Assembly (NCBI GenBank): GCA_900751885.1
Contig: CAADTH010000064.1
Span: 248,001 to 312,000, forward strand
Direction of reading: 5' to 3'
Source of the DNA: Clostridia bacterium
GTDB taxonomy: Bacteria; Bacillota; Clostridia; UBA1381
DNA length: 64,000 bases
The notes under the pieces: generated by a model
The model's database searches: none
What the model saw: the letters and a program-made list of their open reading frames with translations, nothing else
Told to the model about the DNA's origin: nothing
Program-made: the position numbers and the translations under genes
In this document: piece by piece, positions 61,280-64,000 of the stretch
How the letters are laid out: every line of letters starts with the position of its first letter
Position numbering within the stretch: position 1 is the first letter of the stretch

Positions 61280-62205
61280 ATAAATGTCCTTTCTGCAAGA
61301 GCAGCGATTCCGCACGCATTATCTGTGGCATATTCTGGTTGGGCAAAATGGCAACTTTGTGAAAGATTCTTTGTGAGATATTGTCGAATCAGTGCGTTGG
61401 ACGCCACGCCGCCCACAAAAAGAATATCCGAACAACCTGTCCCCTTTGCCGCACTATTCAGCGCTCTTTTCAGTGACTTTGCCACACACATAAATACGCC
61501 TAATGCAATTGCTTCCGGCTTTTCTTCCGAGAGAATACGCTGTGCTTTTGTCTCAACACCAGAAAAACTGATTTGTGTCCCTTTTACAGACACTGGAAAT
61601 GGATATGTGTCCTGTGCTACCTGTGCCATTTCTTCTAGCTTTTTGCCGCATGGAAACGGAAGTCCCAGTGAAACTCCCACACGGTCGATAAACTGTCCTG
61701 CGCTCAAATCTGATGTTCCTCCAATAATGTCCTGACGAAATCCTGTTCCTGTATACTCAGTCCGCAAAATTTCTGTCGTACCACCCGACAGGTGCACTGC
61801 CAAAAATGGTTTCTTGAGAAGCTCTCCTCTTTCGGTCGAAAGGATTCCTGCCATGATATGTCCATCTTGATGACTGAATTCATACCGTCTGGCACCAAAG
61901 CTGTCGGCAAGTACCTTAGAAACAGAATCTCCCGCAACAAATACAGGCATATAAGAACCTTCCACGTTTCGCGGACGCGTGCTGACCCCGACTGCCTGCA
62001 CGTTATTTCGATCAATTTGTTCGATGAGTTCATGAAAGAGCTGAGGAAGCTTTTTTAAATGAATAAACACTGCATCGCTCTGGCGGATGCCACGCTCTCC
62101 CTCCTTGACCGGAAGAAGCTCGCGCTGCGATGCGACGACTTTTCCGTCTTGCACCAGCGCGATGGATGTGGTGTAATTGCTTGTGTCGATTCCAATAAAG
62201 ATAAT
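61255..62205 (-). CDS. TsaD/Kae1-like ASKHA protein with a non-AUG start
   Basis: A 316-aa paralogue of TsaD, which makes t6A in tRNA. The phosphate-binding strand G-I-D-T-S-N-Y-T-T-S lies within the first 15 residues, the metal site H-Q-D-G-H near 110, and L-S-G-G-T-T-E near 140. The frame from here to the nusB stop codon at 62209 has no ATG, GTG or TTG ahead of that motif; ATT (62205, AAAGGA seven bases upstream) or ATC (62202) must be used, unless a GTG at 62154 is taken, which deletes the motif. The true TsaD is probably elsewhere. Its neighbours nusB and xseA fit a conserved clostridial cluster. Confidence 0.8.
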   Translation of the reverse strand: MIFIGIDTSNYTTSIALVQDGKVVASQRELLPVKEGERGIRQSDAVFIHLKKLPQLFHELIEQIDRNNVQAVGVSTRPRNVEGSYMPVFVAGDSVSKVLADSFGARRYEFSHQDGHIMAGILSTERGELLKKPFLAVHLSGGTTEILRTEYTGTGFRQDIIGGTSDLSAGQFIDRVGVSLGLPFPCGKKLEEMAQVAQDTYPFPVSVKGTQISFSGVETKAQRILSEEKPEAIALGVFMCVAKSLKRALNSAAKGTGCSDILFVGGVASNALIRQYLTKNLSQSCHFAQPEYATDNACGIAALAERTFIWNQRLQP

Positions 62206-62208
62206 GAA

Positions 62209-62631
62209 TCAGTCCTTTTCAATTTCCTTGCTGACACTTCCCAATACTCCATTGACAAATGCCGCACGTTCCGGGTCATCATACTGCTTTACAAGCTCTA
62301 TTGCTTCATTGATAGCCACCTTTTTGGGAACATCCTCCATATACTTCATCTCATACAGCGCCAAATACAGCGCGCTAAGCGATACTTTTGACACCCTGTC
62401 AATTTTCCATCCTGCGCTGAGATGCTCCTGAATCATTTCTGAAAGCTCCTCTTCTTTTTCGATTACTCCCAAGACAACCTGCCGGATATAATCCATGTTG
62501 ACCTGAGCCTCCGGCTTTTCCTCCAGAAGGAGGGTAAATAGCTCGTCTATATCATCCTTGTGCAAATCCTTCGCAAAAATGAGTTTAAATGCCTCTGTTC
62601 TCGCTTGCGTTCTGGATAGTCTCTTTTTCAT
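62209..62631 (-). CDS. nusB: Transcription antitermination factor NusB
   Basis: A 140-aa helical protein for rRNA antitermination. Segments: R-T-Q-A-R-T-E-A-F-K-L-I-F near the start, W-K-I-D-R-V-S-K-V-S-L-S-A-L-Y-L-A near 80, and K-K-V-A-I-N-E-A-I-E-L-V-K-Q-Y ... A-A-F-V-N-G-V-L-G-S near the end. The ATG at 62631 follows GGAGGGG. First gene of the xseAB-ispA operon. Confidence 0.95.
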   Translation of the reverse strand: MKKRLSRTQARTEAFKLIFAKDLHKDDIDELFTLLLEEKPEAQVNMDYIRQVVLGVIEKEEELSEMIQEHLSAGWKIDRVSKVSLSALYLALYEMKYMEDVPKKVAINEAIELVKQYDDPERAAFVNGVLGSVSKEIEKD

Positions 62632-63027
62632 GTTTCCCCTCCACACATCCTATTTCGTTCCCGCTAAAAAAGCATACTAAATTTATTATATCGTAAATAG
62701 AGAAAAAAATAAAGCAGTTCAATGAAAATTTTTCATATTGTGTTGTTAAAAGCGATATTTTTTCTATTTCTATCCATGAAAATTGGTGGCAGGAGAATCC
62801 TTTTTTAGCCGAGAAATTCTATGAAATCAACATGTATGGTAGTACATCCTGCCAAGACTAAAATGGAGCCCAAACGAACAAACAGTGTTACGAGCAGTAG
62901 TAGCGATTTGAACTGTTTGACATTTCCATGCGTTAATATTAAAATGAAAGAAGCTGGTTATGTGTTTATTCGCCTTAGGCGAATAAGGCAAAGTACAATA
63001 GATTGTTATATGAAAGTGAGTAGGAAT
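62632..63027. other. 396-bp AT-rich intergenic region
   Basis: No supported gene. It should hold the minus-strand promoter of nusB and the plus-strand promoter of the serine hydrolase; neither is clear by eye. A perfect 9-bp stem TTATTCGCC-TTA-GGCGAATAA lies at 62966-62986, and TACAAT (62994-62999) could be a -10. A plus-strand frame in phase with the hydrolase is open from an ATG at 62821 but has no ribosome binding site and no protein-like composition. Confidence 0.6.
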
Positions 63028-64000
63028 ATGAATCAAGAGGAATTTCATAACTTTATTTCCGCAACACAGGAGAATATTTGCCAGATTACCGCGCTGAAAA
63101 ACGGGAGCGTGCTCCTCAATGATACCTGGCATAATTATAAAATGACCGACACAGTACATGTCATGTCAGCGACAAAGAGCGTTGTTTCCTTGCTAATCGG
63201 AATTGCCGTTGACAAAGGTTTCATCAAAAGTATTAATCAACCGGTACTGGACTTCTTCCAGGACTATACAATCAAGCGCGGAGAAAAGACCATACAGCAG
63301 GTAACAATCCGGCATCTGTTGACGATGACTGCGCCGTATAAATACAGGTCGGAGCCGTGGACAAAGGTCTGCTCCAGCGATGACTGGACCGTGGCGGCTC
63401 TTGACCTTCTCGGAGGCAGAGCCGGACTTACCGGGCAGTTTAAATATTCTACGCTGGGCATCCATATTCTAACCGGAATTATTTCAAAGACCTCCGAGAT
63501 GTCAACGGTGGATTTTGCAAACCACTATCTTTTTACCCCACTAGGCATCGCTCCACGCACAAATTATCTTGCCATGACAGCAGAAGAGCACAAAGCATTT
63601 ACCATGTCAAAAAAGCCCCAAGGCAACATCTGGTTTGTCGATCCCAAAGGTGTCGGCACAGCAGGTTACGGTCTCTGTCTTTCCGCGGCAGAGATGGCGA
63701 AAATCGGTCAGATGTGTCTTGAGTGCGGAATGTATGGAGGAAAGCGCATCGTTTCATCTGAATGGTTAGCGGAAAGTACTGAGCCACGCATTCGGTGCGA
63801 CGGCAATTTTAGAGATATGCTGTATGGCTATCTATGGTGGATTATTGACGAGAAGAAACATATCTATGCTGCTATCGGAAACAGTGGTAATGTAATCTAT
63901 GTGAACCCGGAAAATGCAACCGTAGTTGCCGTAGCAGGAACCTTCAAGCCGACTGTCTTTGACCGAATTGATTTGATACAGAAACATATTGAGCCTCTTT
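63028..64000 (+). CDS. Serine hydrolase of the beta-lactamase family (cut by window edge)
   Basis: At least 324 residues, still open at the right edge. The catalytic S-x-x-K motif is in M-S-A-T-K-S near residue 50, followed by V-V-S-L-L-I-G-I-A-V-D-K-G; the second motif is Y-S-T (F-K-Y-S-T-L-G) near 147, and R-H-L-L-T-M-T-A-P-Y near 92 is typical of the class C beta-lactamase-like hydrolases. There is no signal peptide, so it is a cytosolic esterase- or peptidase-like enzyme rather than a resistance enzyme. The ATG at 63028 has AGGA close upstream; an ATG at 63010 and one at 62821 are in phase but unsupported. Confidence 0.85.
   Translation, partial: MNQEEFHNFISATQENICQITALKNGSVLLNDTWHNYKMTDTVHVMSATKSVVSLLIGIAVDKGFIKSINQPVLDFFQDYTIKRGEKTIQQVTIRHLLTMTAPYKYRSEPWTKVCSSDDWTVAALDLLGGRAGLTGQFKYSTLGIHILTGIISKTSEMSTVDFANHYLFTPLGIAPRTNYLAMTAEEHKAFTMSKKPQGNIWFVDPKGVGTAGYGLCLSAAEMAKIGQMCLECGMYGGKRIVSSEWLAESTEPRIRCDGNFRDMLYGYLWWIIDEKKHIYAAIGNSGNVIYVNPENATVVAVAGTFKPTVFDRIDLIQKHIEPL

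Noticed and set aside
62821..63027. 69-codon in-phase N-terminal extension of the serine hydrolase
   Set aside because: No binding site, non-protein-like composition, and it contains the palindrome; the ATG at 63028 fits the family start.
62827..63159. 110-codon minus-strand frame
   Set aside because: Overlaps the hydrolase start and has no binding site or recognisable features.
1..64000. CRISPR arrays, tRNA or rRNA genes, transposases, prophage
   Set aside because: No regularly spaced repeats, cloverleaf-like genes or mobile-element proteins were found on either strand.

Overview
The window comes from a low-to-mid GC endospore-forming Firmicute, most likely class Clostridia. Evidence: clostridial synteny (hrcA-grpE-dnaK-dnaJ, aroQ-pepP-efp, rpsB-tsf / pyrH-frr-uppS-cdsA-dxr-rseP-ispG, acpS-nnr-alr-mazEF, yqfC-yqfD-phoH-ybeY-dgkA-cdd-era-yqzL-recO, nusB-xseA-xseB-ispA), AGGAGG-type ribosome binding sites, and sporulation genes (yqfC, yqfD, ylbJ, an alpha/beta SASP, a SpoVB-like C-terminus at the left edge). 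Two SLH-domain proteins suggest an S-layer-like surface. An alpha-galactosidase and a glucuronate isomerase suggest growth on plant polysaccharides, as in gut or rumen. The genus cannot be assigned from the sequence alone. No rRNA, tRNA, CRISPR array, insertion sequence or prophage was seen.

Layout. 1-800: tail of a SpoVB-like flippase and an orphan 177-aa protein. 800-4290: a compact cassette of a divergent HisD homologue, a divergent HisB homologue, a HAD phosphatase and a lone fumarase-type beta subunit. 4301-9184: the heat-shock operon under an HrcA/CIRCE-controlled promoter, with dnaJ also having its own promoter. 9241-14425: hemW, a CD1247-type acidic protein, efp, pepP, aroQ and metK. 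14553-16124: a secreted SLH/hydrolase/EF-hand protein. 16170-24433: MEP isoprenoid genes, envelope lipid synthesis and translation factors. 24645-29656: toxin-antitoxin and cell-wall/housekeeping genes. 29936-31714: an ECF sigma/anti-sigma pair. 31745-39289: aroC, dCMP deaminase, then the recO-to-yqfC block.

The right half changes strand repeatedly and is more accessory: ylbJ; a MerR regulator divergent from a heterodimeric ABC exporter; a zinc-ribbon membrane protein; a GH27 alpha-galactosidase divergent from an AraC regulator; SASP; uxaC; a three-gene TIR / SPFH / membrane-protein operon divergent from lexA; a MATE transporter fused to a cytidylate-kinase-like domain behind an attenuator-like leader; an SLH protein; a PAP2-related membrane protein; the ispA-xseB-xseA-TsaD-like-nusB operon; and a serine hydrolase running off the right edge.

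The best candidates for something undescribed are the TIR-SPFH-membrane operon (50852-54577) and the HisD-like/HisB-like/HAD/fumarase-beta cassette (800-4290). Smaller points of interest are the SLH-hydrolase-EF-hand protein, the MATE-kinase fusion with its leader terminator, and a TsaD-like gene whose only plausible starts are AUU or AUC. All functions are inferred from sequence motifs read by eye; no database search was run.
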